Shown piece by piece: positions 9,801 through 17,737 of a stretch of 64,000 nt of DNA; the first letter of the stretch is position 1; the number at the start of each line of letters is the position of its first letter. Both the position numbers and the translations under genes were made by a program. The notes beneath the pieces were generated by a model that saw only the letters and a list, made by a program, of their open reading frames with translations, was not told the origin of the DNA and ran no database searches. The stretch is from Pseudomonadota bacterium (GTDB taxonomy: Bacteria; Pseudomonadota; Gammaproteobacteria; Xanthomonadales; Xanthomonadaceae): NCBI GenBank assembly GCA_023390905.1, contig JAEWBY010000047.1:7605-71604 (forward strand), given 5' to 3'.

Positions 9801-9970
9801 GCGCCCGGCCACACCGTGCGCACCACCATCGCCTTGAAGGTGAAGGGCGGATCCTCGGACTGGCCCAGGTGGCGATACGACCAGCCACCGATCAAGGCGA
9901 GCACGATCATCGCGAACAGCACGAGGCTGCGATTGGTCAGCGCCCACTCGGAAAGATTGAAGCGGCGCAT
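6803..9970 (-). CDS. RND-family efflux transporter, inner-membrane pump subunit
   Basis: Proton-driven drug/metabolite exporter of 1055 residues, the usual size of AcrB/MexB-like pumps. The N-terminal helix runs through FAMIVLALIGG; the TM4 proton-relay aspartates are D403 and D404 in ALGLLVDDAII. Two periplasmic loops and two six-helix halves are evident from the hydrophobicity pattern. AAGGAG lies about 10 bases before the ATG. It follows the adaptor gene at 10044-11174 by 73 bases on the same strand; no outer-membrane channel is encoded next to it, so it may use TolC (12746-14104) or another channel. The divergent TetR gene is the likely regulator. Substrate cannot be told from sequence. 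Confidence 0.93.
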   Translation of the reverse strand: MRRFNLSEWALTNRSLVLFAMIVLALIGGWSYRHLGQSEDPPFTFKAMVVRTVWPGATADEVSKQVTERIEKALMTTGKYEFIRSYSRAGESQVIFMARDSLHSKDIPELWYQVRKKIGDIRYTLPEGVVGPFFNDEFGDTFGNIYALTGKGFDYAVMKDYADRIQLELQRVPDVGKVELVGLQDEKIWIELSNTKLATLGIPLTAVQQALDEQNAMTPTGFFETPTDRVELRVSGEFKSVEQIRQFPIHTNGRTVKLGDIADVHRGFADPSAPKMRFMGEDAIGIAVAMKDGGDILKLGDTLEHEFQRLQGTLPIGMQLRKVSDQPHAVEESVGEFVRVLTEAVIIVLVVSFFSLGLRTGLVVAVSIPLVLAMTFAVMHYFGIGLHKISLGALVLALGLLVDDAIIAVEMMAIKMEQGYDRLKAASFAYESTAFPMLTGTLITAAGFLPIATAASSTGEYTRSLFQVVTIALVVSWIAAVLFIPYLGDKMLPDLGQPRTPRPGTWAHRWHRMRERAADRHPAFARWILPKPAHPQDHDPYQRPFYQRFRRLLDACLRHRWLVIGITAAAFVASILLFRFVPQQFFPDSVRPELMVDLELAEGSSLKSTDAQARQLEKLLSGREGIQNYVAYIGTGSPRFYLPLDQQLPQANFSQFVVLTDDTEAREATRRWLIEDVAPQFPQLQFRVTRLENGPPVGDPVQFRVSGEHIDRVQDIARQVMEKVRANPHVTNVNLDWDEPSKIVRLEIDQERARALGVSTAQVSHFITSSLSGLHVSTYREGNELVEILLRGPEQERTRMDMLGSLAMPTANGASVPLSQIATIDHAFEDGIIWHRDRLPTVTVRADINTDDLTPPTVVAQILPTLDRIREALPQGYLLQTGGTVEDSARGQNSINAGMPLFLLVVATLLMLQLRSFPRMALVALTAPLGLIGVTLALLIFRVPFGFVAMLGTIALAGMIMRNSVILVDQIQQDIDAGHDRWHAIIDATVRRFRPIVLTALAAVLAMIPLSRSAFFGPMAVAIMGGLTVATLLTLLFLPALYAAWFKVKPEEGAP

Positions 9971-10043
9971 GGTCAGTGCACTCCTTCAGCGGTTCGGCTC
10001 GGGGAAGGCAGCGGGAAGCCGTGGGGGTTCGGCATCGGGCGCA

Positions 10044-11174
10044 TCAGGGTTGATCCTTCCGCGGCGTCGGCGTGGCCAGTTGGAGAGGGCGGTTGTCGCG
10101 ATCGACCGGCGTCACCGCCTGTCCTTCGCGCAGCAGATGCCCCCCGCCGGCGATCACCCAGTCCCGCGCGGTGACGCCGCCCAGCACCGGCACGTCCGAT
10201 TCGCCGTACGGGCCGAGCTTCACCGGACGCAGCGCGACCTTTCCGGTCCCCGGATCCACCACCCAGACCGCGGTGCCGCCTTTCGCGCCGCGCTGGATGG
10301 AGGACAGCGGCAGCTTCAACGCCGCGCGCGTGCCGTTCTCCTGCACGTACACGCGTGCACTTTGGCCCAGTTCGACTTCGTTGATCGCATCACCGATCAG
10401 GCTGACGCGTGCGGCGTAAGTGCGCGTCTGCGGATCGGCCGCGGGCGAGATTTCGCGAATCGTGCCCTGCAGGCGTTCGCCCGGCGCATTCCACAGCTCG
10501 ACGATCACCGGTTGTCCCACACGGAATTCGCGCACGCGGTTTTCCGGCAGCCCGATGGCGATTTCGCGACCGCCATCGGCCGCCAGCGTATAGACCGTCT
10601 GGCCGGCGGCGACGACCTGTCCGGCTTCGGCCTGGCGGCTGGCGATCACGCCATTGCGCGGTGCGCGCAGTTGCGAATAGCCGGCCTGGTTGCGCATCAC
10701 TTCGAGCTGCGCGCGTGCGGCGTTGGCCTGGCCTTCGGCCGCCTTGTACGCCGCGACCTGCGCGTCGTAGGCGGAACGACTGACCAGTTGTTGATCGACC
10801 AGGCGCGCGTAGCGATCGCGATCGCCGCGTGCGCGCGCGAGTTCGGCCTGGGCGGCGGCGTAATCGGCCTGCGCCGCTTCGGCCTGCAGCCGGACATCGC
10901 CCGGATCGAGCAGCGCCAGCACTTCGCCGCGCTGCACGCGTGCACCGACGTCGACGTTGCGCCGGACCAGATTGCCTCCGATGCGGAACGACAGCGGACT
11001 TTCCTCACGCGCCCGGACCTCGCCCGCATACGCCGTCAATGCGGCTTCCGCGCCGCCGTCGGGATGGACCACCATCGCCGGGCGCGGTTTCTCGGCGGGG
11101 GGCTCCTGGTTGCCGCACGCGGACAGACCGCAGATCAGGGCGAATGTCATTGCGATCACACGCGTGCCTTGCAT
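10044..11174 (-). CDS. RND efflux periplasmic adaptor lipoprotein
   Basis: Membrane fusion protein of 376 residues linking the RND pump to an outer-membrane channel. It has a lipoprotein signal peptide ending in the lipobox LSAC (Cys 20), a biotinyl-lipoyl-like domain on both sides of an alpha-helical hairpin (about 85-150, Ala/Arg/Glu rich), then a beta-barrel domain. The ATG at 11174 was chosen because GGAG lies 6 bases upstream and the signal peptide starts there; the frame extends 8 codons further without support. Transcribed away from the TetR gene. Confidence 0.92.
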   Translation of the reverse strand: MQGTRVIAMTFALICGLSACGNQEPPAEKPRPAMVVHPDGGAEAALTAYAGEVRAREESPLSFRIGGNLVRRNVDVGARVQRGEVLALLDPGDVRLQAEAAQADYAAAQAELARARGDRDRYARLVDQQLVSRSAYDAQVAAYKAAEGQANAARAQLEVMRNQAGYSQLRAPRNGVIASRQAEAGQVVAAGQTVYTLAADGGREIAIGLPENRVREFRVGQPVIVELWNAPGERLQGTIREISPAADPQTRTYAARVSLIGDAINEVELGQSARVYVQENGTRAALKLPLSSIQRGAKGGTAVWVVDPGTGKVALRPVKLGPYGESDVPVLGGVTARDWVIAGGGHLLREGQAVTPVDRDNRPLQLATPTPRKDQP

Positions 11175-11254
11175 GACGACTCCGTTGTCTAATGGCAATT
11201 AATGGACTTTCCGGTATAGTATAAATATCGAACCGAGTAGTCTAGTATTCAGCC
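11175..11254. promoter_or_regulatory. Divergent promoter/operator region between adaptor and tetR
   Basis: This 80-base spacer is unusually AT-rich for the window. On the minus strand a candidate promoter reads TAGACT, 17 bases, TACTAT (11244 down to 11216), firing towards the adaptor gene. On the plus strand the overlapping hexamers TATAGT (11215-11220) and TATAAA (11220-11225) could be -10 boxes for tetR, but no good -35 was found. Overlapping divergent promoters next to a TetR gene would allow control of both by one operator; no clear palindrome was found. Confidence 0.5.
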
Positions 11255-11923
11255 ATGGCCAGCCACACCCCTCCCGCCAGCCGCCGCCCCCCCTCCGCCA
11301 AACCCGCTTCCGGGCCGGGCCGCCCGAAGGATCTGGGCAAGCGCGCCGCGATTCTCGAAGCCGCCAAGCGTCTGTTCGCCCGGGAAGGATTCGGTGGCAC
11401 CTCGATGGATCAGATCGCCGCCGAGGCCGGCGTCTCCAAGCTGACCGTGTACAGCCACTTCGGTGACAAGGAAGCGCTGTTTACCGAAGCCGTGCGCGCC
11501 AAGTGCGAGGAAATGCTGCCGGACGATCTGTTCCAGATCGAACTCAAGGGCCCGCTGCGCCAGCAGCTCAAAGCCATCGCGCAGGCGTTTTTCGCGTTGA
11601 TCAGCAGCGAGGAGGCGATCAGCACGCACCGCATGATGCTGGTGCCGGGCAATATCGACGACAACCTCAAGCAGGTGTTCTGGCAGGCCGGCCCGCAGCG
11701 CACGCACGACGCCTTCGCCGCGCTGTTGCAGGCGCGCGTGGATGCCGGTGAGCTGGATATTCCCGATGTCGCCCGCGCCGCCGAGCAGTTCTTCACCCTG
11801 ATCAAGGGCGAGATGCACAGCCAGATGATGTGCGGCCTGTGCGATCGGCCTGGCCGCGGCGACTTGGACAGCCATCTGGACGCCACGGTCGATTTTTTTC
11901 TGCGCGCGTATGGCCGCCGCTGA
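11255..11923 (+). CDS. TetR-family transcriptional regulator
   Basis: A 222-residue protein with a Pro/Ser/Arg-rich N-terminal leader (residues 1-25), then a TetR-type DNA-binding domain at about 28-75 (ILEAAKRLFAREGFGG...SMDQIAAEAGVSKLTVYSHFGDKEALF). The C-terminal half resembles the ligand-binding domain of AefR-type members. Divergent from the RND operon, so most likely its local repressor. Ligand unknown. No obvious ribosome site precedes ATG 11255. Confidence 0.9.
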   Translation: MASHTPPASRRPPSAKPASGPGRPKDLGKRAAILEAAKRLFAREGFGGTSMDQIAAEAGVSKLTVYSHFGDKEALFTEAVRAKCEEMLPDDLFQIELKGPLRQQLKAIAQAFFALISSEEAISTHRMMLVPGNIDDNLKQVFWQAGPQRTHDAFAALLQARVDAGELDIPDVARAAEQFFTLIKGEMHSQMMCGLCDRPGRGDLDSHLDATVDFFLRAYGRR

Positions 11924-12069
11924 GTCGGCCCGCGCCGCGTCCGGCTCCGGAGGTCGCGGTGACTTCCGGCACTGCGCCACCTTGACCGCAGCCGCGATCC
12001 TTCCCCAGCGCGATTGCACCCGTACCGGTAAAATGTCCGGCCCTGCTTCTCCCGCGCTGGAATGACCCC

Positions 12070-12726
12070 ATGACGATTGATTACTCCCTCGCCCGCGAAA
12101 ACATGGTCGAACAGCAGGTGCGTCCCTGGGACGTGCTGGACCTGCGCGTGCTGGACGTGCTGGCCAGACTGCCGCGCGAAGCCTTCGTCCCCGAGGCCTA
12201 CCGCGCGCTGGCCTACACGGATCTGGAACTGCCGCTGGGCCACGGGCAGAAGATGATGAAGCCGGTCGTCGAAGGCCGCACGCTGCAGGCGCTGAAGGTG
12301 CAGGCCGATGAGGAGGTGCTCGAGATCGGCACCGGCAGCGGGTATCTGTCGGCCTGTCTGGGTGCGCTGGCACGCGATGTGGTCAGCCTGGAAATCGAAC
12401 CCGCGCTGGCCGCAGCCGCGCGCGCGCGCCTGGATGCGACGAACCTGGGCAACAACGTGCGCATCGAAACCGCCGACGCGCTCGCCTGGTCCACCGATCG
12501 CCGCTTCGATGCAATCTGCGTGACCGGTGCGGTGGAAAGCATTCCGTCGCGCTTCCTGCAATGGCTGCGGCCGAACGGGCGCCTGTTCGTCGTGCGCGGC
12601 CAGTCGCCGGTGATGGAAGCGGTGCTCTACCAGGCCGATGTCAACGGCGGACGCGTGGAATCGTTGTTTGAAACCGACCTCGCTTACCTCACCGGCGCCG
12701 CACCGGCGCCGAAATTCGTCTTCTAA
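12070..12726 (+). CDS. pcm: Protein-L-isoaspartate O-methyltransferase
   Basis: SAM-dependent methyltransferase of 218 residues of the PIMT family, which starts repair of isoaspartyl residues in aged proteins. The N-terminal segment MVEQQVRPWDVLD and the SAM-binding loop VLEIGTGSGYLSA (about 83-95) are characteristic. It sits 19 bases before tolC on the same strand, an arrangement I recall from Xanthomonads. Some members of this branch lack proven isoaspartyl activity, so the substrate is inferred. Confidence 0.88.
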   Translation: MTIDYSLARENMVEQQVRPWDVLDLRVLDVLARLPREAFVPEAYRALAYTDLELPLGHGQKMMKPVVEGRTLQALKVQADEEVLEIGTGSGYLSACLGALARDVVSLEIEPALAAAARARLDATNLGNNVRIETADALAWSTDRRFDAICVTGAVESIPSRFLQWLRPNGRLFVVRGQSPVMEAVLYQADVNGGRVESLFETDLAYLTGAAPAPKFVF

Positions 12727-12745
12727 GGATCAACAAGGAAACCGC

Positions 12746-14104
12746 ATGAGCCGTCGCCCCCTCGTACTCGCGCTCACTCTCGCCTTGCCGTTCGGTGCAC
12801 ACGCTGCCGATCTGCTGCAGACCTATGAACTGGCCCGCACGGGCGACACCCAGCTCTCCATCGCCGAGTCGACCTCGCTGATCGACAAGGAAGGCAAGGT
12901 GCAGGCGCGTGCGGCGCTGTTGCCGCAGCTCAACGGCAGTGTCGGTTACGACCGCACGCATTCCAGCCGTCCCGGCAGCCCCTTCGGTGACGGCAAGGGC
13001 CGCTCGTACGGCGTGACGGTCAGCCAGAGCCTGTTCGACTGGAGCCGGATCGCCAACCTGCGCGCCCAGCAGGCCATCAGCAAGGCCGCCGACTACGACG
13101 TCGCCGCCGCCAACCAGCAGCTGATCACCCGCACCTCGGCCGCGTACTTCGACGTGCTGATCGGCATCGAATCGCTGGCCGCGGCCGAAACCAACGAAGC
13201 GGCCTCGCGCAAGCAGTTCGACTACGCACAGAAGCGTCTCGATGTCGGCCTGGCGCCGATCACCGACGTGCATGAAGCCCGTGCGCAGTACGACAGCGCG
13301 CGCGCCAACACGATTCTGGCGCGCAACCGGCTCGACGATGCCTACCGCGCCCTGACCGAACTGACCGGCCAGCCGATCAGCAACCTGCAGGGCCTGCCGG
13401 ATGATTTCCGTCCGGAACTGCCGGCCGACCAGTCCGCACAGGGCTGGGTCGATCGTGCGCTGGAACAGAATCCGAACCTGAAGGCCGTCGAGTTCCAGAA
13501 GCAGTCGGCCGAATACGGTGTGTCCAGCGCGCGCGCCGGCCACTACCCGACGCTGAGCTTCTCCGGAAACTATGGCAACAGCGCCGACTGGGATTCGGTC
13601 CACGGGCCGTTCTCGCCGGGCATCTCCTCCGAAGCCGAAGGCTACACCTGGGGCATCACGCTGACCGTGCCGTTGTTCAGCGGCGGCGCCACGCAGTCGC
13701 GCGTGCGCCAGGCGCTGTCGCAGCGCGACATCGCCGATGAATCGCTGGAGCAGACGCGCCGCGCGTTGATCCGCAACACCAGCAACGCCTATCAGGCGCT
13801 GGTCGCCGGCGTGAGCGAAGTGGAGGCCCGGCGCCTGGCCGTCGTGTCCGCGCAGAGTGCGTATGACGCCTCCAACGTCGGTCTGGAAGTCGGCACGCGC
13901 ACCGTGCTCGACGTGCTGCAGAACCAGCGCACGCTGTTCGCCGCGCAGGTGGAGTACGCGCAGGCCAAGTACAACTTCCTGCAGAACCGCCTGCTGCTGG
14001 AGCAGGCCGCCGGCACGCTCGACATCAACGACGTGCAGGACATCAACCGCCTGCTCACCGTCGCGGCCGAGGCACGCCTGGCGCCGTCCAGCACGCAGAA
14101 CTGA
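12746..14104 (+). CDS. tolC: TolC family outer-membrane efflux channel
   Basis: Outer-membrane channel of 452 residues for type I secretion and tripartite efflux. It has a signal peptide with predicted cleavage after GAHA (about residue 20), then two repeats of the coiled-coil/beta OEP domain; SVGYDRTHSS, the two YFDVLIG-type helices and a C-terminal DVLQNQRTLF stretch fit the family. AAGGA at 12735-12739 precedes ATG 12746. It is the only outer-membrane channel in the window and could serve both the RND pump at 6803-11174 and the MFS/HlyD pair at 50167-52949. A strong terminator follows. Confidence 0.93.
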   Translation: MSRRPLVLALTLALPFGAHAADLLQTYELARTGDTQLSIAESTSLIDKEGKVQARAALLPQLNGSVGYDRTHSSRPGSPFGDGKGRSYGVTVSQSLFDWSRIANLRAQQAISKAADYDVAAANQQLITRTSAAYFDVLIGIESLAAAETNEAASRKQFDYAQKRLDVGLAPITDVHEARAQYDSARANTILARNRLDDAYRALTELTGQPISNLQGLPDDFRPELPADQSAQGWVDRALEQNPNLKAVEFQKQSAEYGVSSARAGHYPTLSFSGNYGNSADWDSVHGPFSPGISSEAEGYTWGITLTVPLFSGGATQSRVRQALSQRDIADESLEQTRRALIRNTSNAYQALVAGVSEVEARRLAVVSAQSAYDASNVGLEVGTRTVLDVLQNQRTLFAAQVEYAQAKYNFLQNRLLLEQAAGTLDINDVQDINRLLTVAAEARLAPSSTQN

Positions 14105-14127
14105 GCACGCTTTGATTGCGTCATCCA

Positions 14128-14157
14128 ACGGCGGGCACGGCCCGCCGTTTTTTTTTT
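14128..14157 (+). terminator. Rho-independent terminator of tolC
   Basis: A 9-bp GC-rich stem (14128-14136 with 14140-14148, loop ACG) is followed at once by a run of ten T. It lies 24 bases after the tolC stop and is the strongest terminator in the window. Confidence 0.95.
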
Positions 14158-14165
14158 CATGAAAG

Positions 14166-15398
14166 CTAGGCGATCACCGAGTCCAGACGAAGCGCCTCGA
14201 TGAGCGCCTCGTCGAAGCCGAACTCCCGCAGCACCTCGTCGGTATGTTCGCCCAGTTGAGGCGGCGGGCGCTGGTACTGCACCGGGGTCGCCGACAGGCG
14301 CAGCGGGCTGGCGACCATCGGCAATGCGTCGGCATGCGCGTGCGGCATCTCGATCTTCATCCCTCGCGCACGCACCTGCGGATCGGCGAACACCGCGGCG
14401 ACATCGTTCACCGCACTGCACGGGATTCCGGCGCCTTCGAGTTGCGCGAGCCATGAGCGGCGGTCGCGCATGCGCATGCAATCGGCGATCAGTTCGATCA
14501 GCACGTGGCGATTGCGCACGCGCGAAGCATTGCGCATGAAGCGCGCGTCACTCGCCCACTCGGCATGCCCGGCCAACTGGCAGAAGCGCGCGAACTGCGC
14601 ATCGTTGCCGATCGCGAGAATCAGCGGCTCATCGGCGGTATCGAACACCTGGTACGGCACGATGCTGGGATGGCCATTGCCCATGCGCCGCGGCACTTCG
14701 CCGCCGATGAGGTACTGGCTGGCGACATTGGCGAGCATCGCGACCTGCGAATCCAGCAGCGCCATGTCGATGACCTGGCCTTCGCCGGTCGCATCCCGAT
14801 GGCGCAACGCCGCGAGGATGGCCACGCTGGCATTCACGCCGGTGAACAGATCGGCCACCGCCACGCCGACTTTCTGCGGCCCCGCGCCGGGCATTCCGTC
14901 GCGCTCGCCGGTGATGCTCATCAGGCCACCGAGCCCCTGCACCGCGAAATCGTATCCGGCGCGCCGGGCATACGGACCATCCTGACCGTAACCGGTGATC
15001 GAGCAATAGATCAGGCGCGGATGGTCCGCACGCAGGCTCGCCGCGTTCAGACCATGACGCGTCATGTCGCCGACCTTGAAGTTCTCCACCAGCACGTCGC
15101 ATTGCCGTGCGAGGCGACGAATCAGCGCCTGTCCCTGCGGATGCGCCAGATCCACGGCCACCGATCGCTTGTTGCGGTTGGCGCACACGAAGTACGACGA
15201 TTCGCCGGTTTCGGCGCCGGCATGATCGCGCACGAAGGGCGGCCCCCAGCCGCGCGTGTCATCGCCGGTGCCCGGTCGCTCGATCTTGATCACGTCCGCA
15301 CCCAGATCGGCCAGCATCTGCGTGCACCAGGGCCCGGCCAGCACGCGCGAGAGATCCAGCACGCGCACGCCCGCCAATGCCGCCGGCGTCGCGCTCAC
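14166..15398 (-). CDS. CaiB/BaiF-type CoA transferase (family III)
   Basis: Family III CoA transferase of 410 residues. The N-terminal half has GVRVLDLSRVLAGPW and ADVIKIERPGTGDDTRGWGPP; the conserved aspartate expected to carry the acyl intermediate lies in VGVAVADLFTG. Such enzymes move CoA between carboxylic acids (for example formyl, carnitinyl or succinyl/glutaryl types); the substrate cannot be told here. Start GTG 15398 overlaps the waaA stop by GTGA, so it is probably cotranscribed and translationally coupled with waaA, an unusual partner for an LPS gene. Confidence 0.88.
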   Translation of the reverse strand: MSATPAALAGVRVLDLSRVLAGPWCTQMLADLGADVIKIERPGTGDDTRGWGPPFVRDHAGAETGESSYFVCANRNKRSVAVDLAHPQGQALIRRLARQCDVLVENFKVGDMTRHGLNAASLRADHPRLIYCSITGYGQDGPYARRAGYDFAVQGLGGLMSITGERDGMPGAGPQKVGVAVADLFTGVNASVAILAALRHRDATGEGQVIDMALLDSQVAMLANVASQYLIGGEVPRRMGNGHPSIVPYQVFDTADEPLILAIGNDAQFARFCQLAGHAEWASDARFMRNASRVRNRHVLIELIADCMRMRDRRSWLAQLEGAGIPCSAVNDVAAVFADPQVRARGMKIEMPHAHADALPMVASPLRLSATPVQYQRPPPQLGEHTDEVLREFGFDEALIEALRLDSVIA

Positions 15399-16693
15399 GT
15401 CGGCGCCTTCGGCAGATCCGGCGCGATCATCTGCAAGGTGCGGCCCAGCGCGCCGCGGCCGTGTTCGACCAGCGCCAGGCCGTGCCGCGCCATCCGCGCG
15501 CGTGTCTCGGGCGCATCCAGCAACCGCGCCAGCGCGGCGGCGACGCCTTCGGCATCGGCTGCGATTTCCAGCGCGCCGGCTTCCTTCAGCCGTTTGGAAA
15601 TTTCGGCGAAGTTGTGCAGATGCTTGCCCGTCACCACCGGCGTGCCGACCGCCGCGGGCTCGAGCAGATTGTGGCCGCCGATCGGTTGCAGGCTGCCGCC
15701 GACGAAGGCCACGTCCGCGCATGCATAGAACGCCGACAGTTCGCCGAGGGTGTCGAGGACGAAGACCTGCGTATCGGCGTGCGGCCACTGCCCGGCCTGT
15801 CGCGTCGCCACCCGGAAACCGCTCTGTTCGGCCAGTTCGCGCACGCGCGGAAAGCGTTCGGGGTGGCGTGGCGCCCACAGCAGCAGCAGGTCCGGCCACT
15901 GCTCGCGCAACTGGCGATGAATGGCGATGACCGCCGCTTCCTCGTCCTCGTGCGTGCTGGCGGCGATCCACACCGGGCGTTCACCGGTATGCATCCGGAA
16001 CCGCGCGCGAAAGGCATCCAGCCCGTCTGGCGTGCGCATGTCGAACTTGAGGTTGCCGATGTCGAGCACCTGTTCCGGCGCAGCGCCCAGCACGGTGAAG
16101 CGGCGCGCGTCCGCAGCCGACTGCGCGGCGATCCGCCGCAACGTGCGCAGCGTGCGTGCGATCAGCGGACGCAGGACGCTGTAACCGCGCAGTGATCGCG
16201 CCGACAGCCGTGCGTTGAGGATGTAGGTGGGGATGCGTCGATCATGGCAGCCGAACAGCAGGTTGGGCCACAGTTCGGTTTCCATCACCAGCGCGATCGC
16301 GGGCCGGTAGGTATCCAGGAACCGACCCACCGCGCCCGGCAGGTCATACGGCGCGTAGACATGCTCGATGCCTTCGCCCCACAGTGCGGTGACGCGCGCC
16401 GATCCGGTCGGCGTGATCGTGGTGATCACCCAGCGCAGATCCGGCCGCTCGCGACGCAGGGCATCGATGACCGGGGCGGCGGCGTTGACCTCGCCCACCG
16501 ACACCGCATGCAGCCAGACATCGACCGGCCCCGGCGCGCGCGGATAACTGCCGTAGCGTTCATTCCAGCGCAGGAAATATTCGCTGAAACGGAAGCCGCG
16601 CCAGATCAGGTGATAGACCGTGATCGGCGTCAACAGGTAGAGCACGGCCGAATACAGGCCACGCAACAGACGCTCGGTCAGGTCCTTCCGCAT
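15395..16693 (-). CDS. waaA: 3-deoxy-D-manno-octulosonic acid (Kdo) transferase
   Basis: Inner-membrane GT-B glycosyltransferase of 432 residues that adds Kdo to lipid A precursor. An N-terminal anchor helix (LYSAVLYLLTPITVYHLIW) is followed by WLHAVSVGEVNAA, with the conserved glutamate, and by APRHPERF and GGSLQPIGGHNLLEP in the C-terminal domain. ATG 16693 (MRKDLTERLL) was chosen because homologues begin close to the membrane helix; the frame is open to 16765 (GTG), so up to 24 extra residues are possible. Divergent from lpxL. Confidence 0.93.
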   Translation of the reverse strand: MRKDLTERLLRGLYSAVLYLLTPITVYHLIWRGFRFSEYFLRWNERYGSYPRAPGPVDVWLHAVSVGEVNAAAPVIDALRRERPDLRWVITTITPTGSARVTALWGEGIEHVYAPYDLPGAVGRFLDTYRPAIALVMETELWPNLLFGCHDRRIPTYILNARLSARSLRGYSVLRPLIARTLRTLRRIAAQSAADARRFTVLGAAPEQVLDIGNLKFDMRTPDGLDAFRARFRMHTGERPVWIAASTHEDEEAAVIAIHRQLREQWPDLLLLWAPRHPERFPRVRELAEQSGFRVATRQAGQWPHADTQVFVLDTLGELSAFYACADVAFVGGSLQPIGGHNLLEPAAVGTPVVTGKHLHNFAEISKRLKEAGALEIAADAEGVAAALARLLDAPETRARMARHGLALVEHGRGALGRTLQMIAPDLPKAPT

Positions 16694-16822
16694 CGGGAAA
16701 GCATAGGCAGGACGCAGGGATGTGTCATCCACGGCGTGCATCCGCCGCTGGCTGTCGGTGTTCACCGCTGTTGCGCGGAGCGCGCGCTACCGTGGCGGAG
16801 AGCACCGACCTAGAATTGGCGC

Positions 16823-17737
16823 ATGGCCGAACCCGCACTTCCCCCGCGTCCTCCGTTTTCGCCCCGGCTGTGGACGCAATGGCTGGGCGTGGCCGTGATG
16901 ATGCTGGCGGCGCGCTTGCCATGGCCGTTGCAACGCTGGATCGGTCGCGGCATTGGCGCGCTCGCGCCGCATCTGGCGCGCTCGCGACGACGTGCGGCCG
17001 AAGTGAACCTGGCGTTGTGCTTTCCCGCGATGCCGGCGCACGAGCGCCAGCGCCTGCTGGATGACAGCTTCACCGCGCTCGGTATCGGCCTGTTTGAATT
17101 CGCGCGCGCCTGGTGGGGATCGATCGAGCCGATGCGCCGCGATGTACGCATCGAGGGGCTTGAGCACCTGCAGGCGTTGCAGGCGCAGGGACGCGGCGTG
17201 CTGCTGGTGTCCGGCCATTTCATGACGCTGGAGATGTGCGGCCGCCTGATGTGCGATCACGTGCCACTGGCCGGCATGTATCGCCGTCATCGCAATCCGG
17301 TGTTCGAATGGGCGGTCAAGCGTGGCCGCCTGCGCTACGCGCAGCACATGTTCACCAACGAGGAAATCCGCGGCGCGGTGCGCCACCTCAAGCAGGGCGG
17401 ATTCCTCTGGTATGCGCCGGATCAGGACATGCGGGGCAAGGACACCGTATTCGCGCCGTTCTTCGGCGTGCCGGCCGCCACCATCACCGCCACGCACCAG
17501 CTCGCGCGCCTGACCGGCTGCGCGGTGGTGCCGTTCTTCCATCGCCGCGAAGGCGGGCGTTATGTCCTGCGCGTGGCGCCACCGCTCGAGGATTTCCCGA
17601 GCCAGGATGCGGTCGCCGACAGCGCGCGCGTCAACGCGCAGATCGAGGCGATGGTGCGCGAAGCCCCCGATCAATATCTGTGGATCCACCGCCGCTTCAA
17701 GCGACAGCCCGGAGGCCGCAGCAAGTTCTACGACTGA
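16823..17737 (+). CDS. lpxL: Lipid A biosynthesis acyltransferase (LpxL/HtrB type)
   Basis: Late acyltransferase of lipid A, 304 residues. It has an N-terminal hydrophobic helix (about 18-32), the catalytic HX4D/E motif as H132 and E137 in SGHFMTLE, and typical later motifs YRRHRNPVFE, YAPDQDMRGKDTVFAPFFG and DQYLWIHRRFKRQP. It is divergent from waaA, which makes its Kdo-containing acceptor. Its last 10 bases overlap the end of the convergent O-antigen ligase-like gene. LpxM or LpxP-like specificity cannot be excluded. Confidence 0.92.
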   Translation: MAEPALPPRPPFSPRLWTQWLGVAVMMLAARLPWPLQRWIGRGIGALAPHLARSRRRAAEVNLALCFPAMPAHERQRLLDDSFTALGIGLFEFARAWWGSIEPMRRDVRIEGLEHLQALQAQGRGVLLVSGHFMTLEMCGRLMCDHVPLAGMYRRHRNPVFEWAVKRGRLRYAQHMFTNEEIRGAVRHLKQGGFLWYAPDQDMRGKDTVFAPFFGVPAATITATHQLARLTGCAVVPFFHRREGGRYVLRVAPPLEDFPSQDAVADSARVNAQIEAMVREAPDQYLWIHRRFKRQPGGRSKFYD

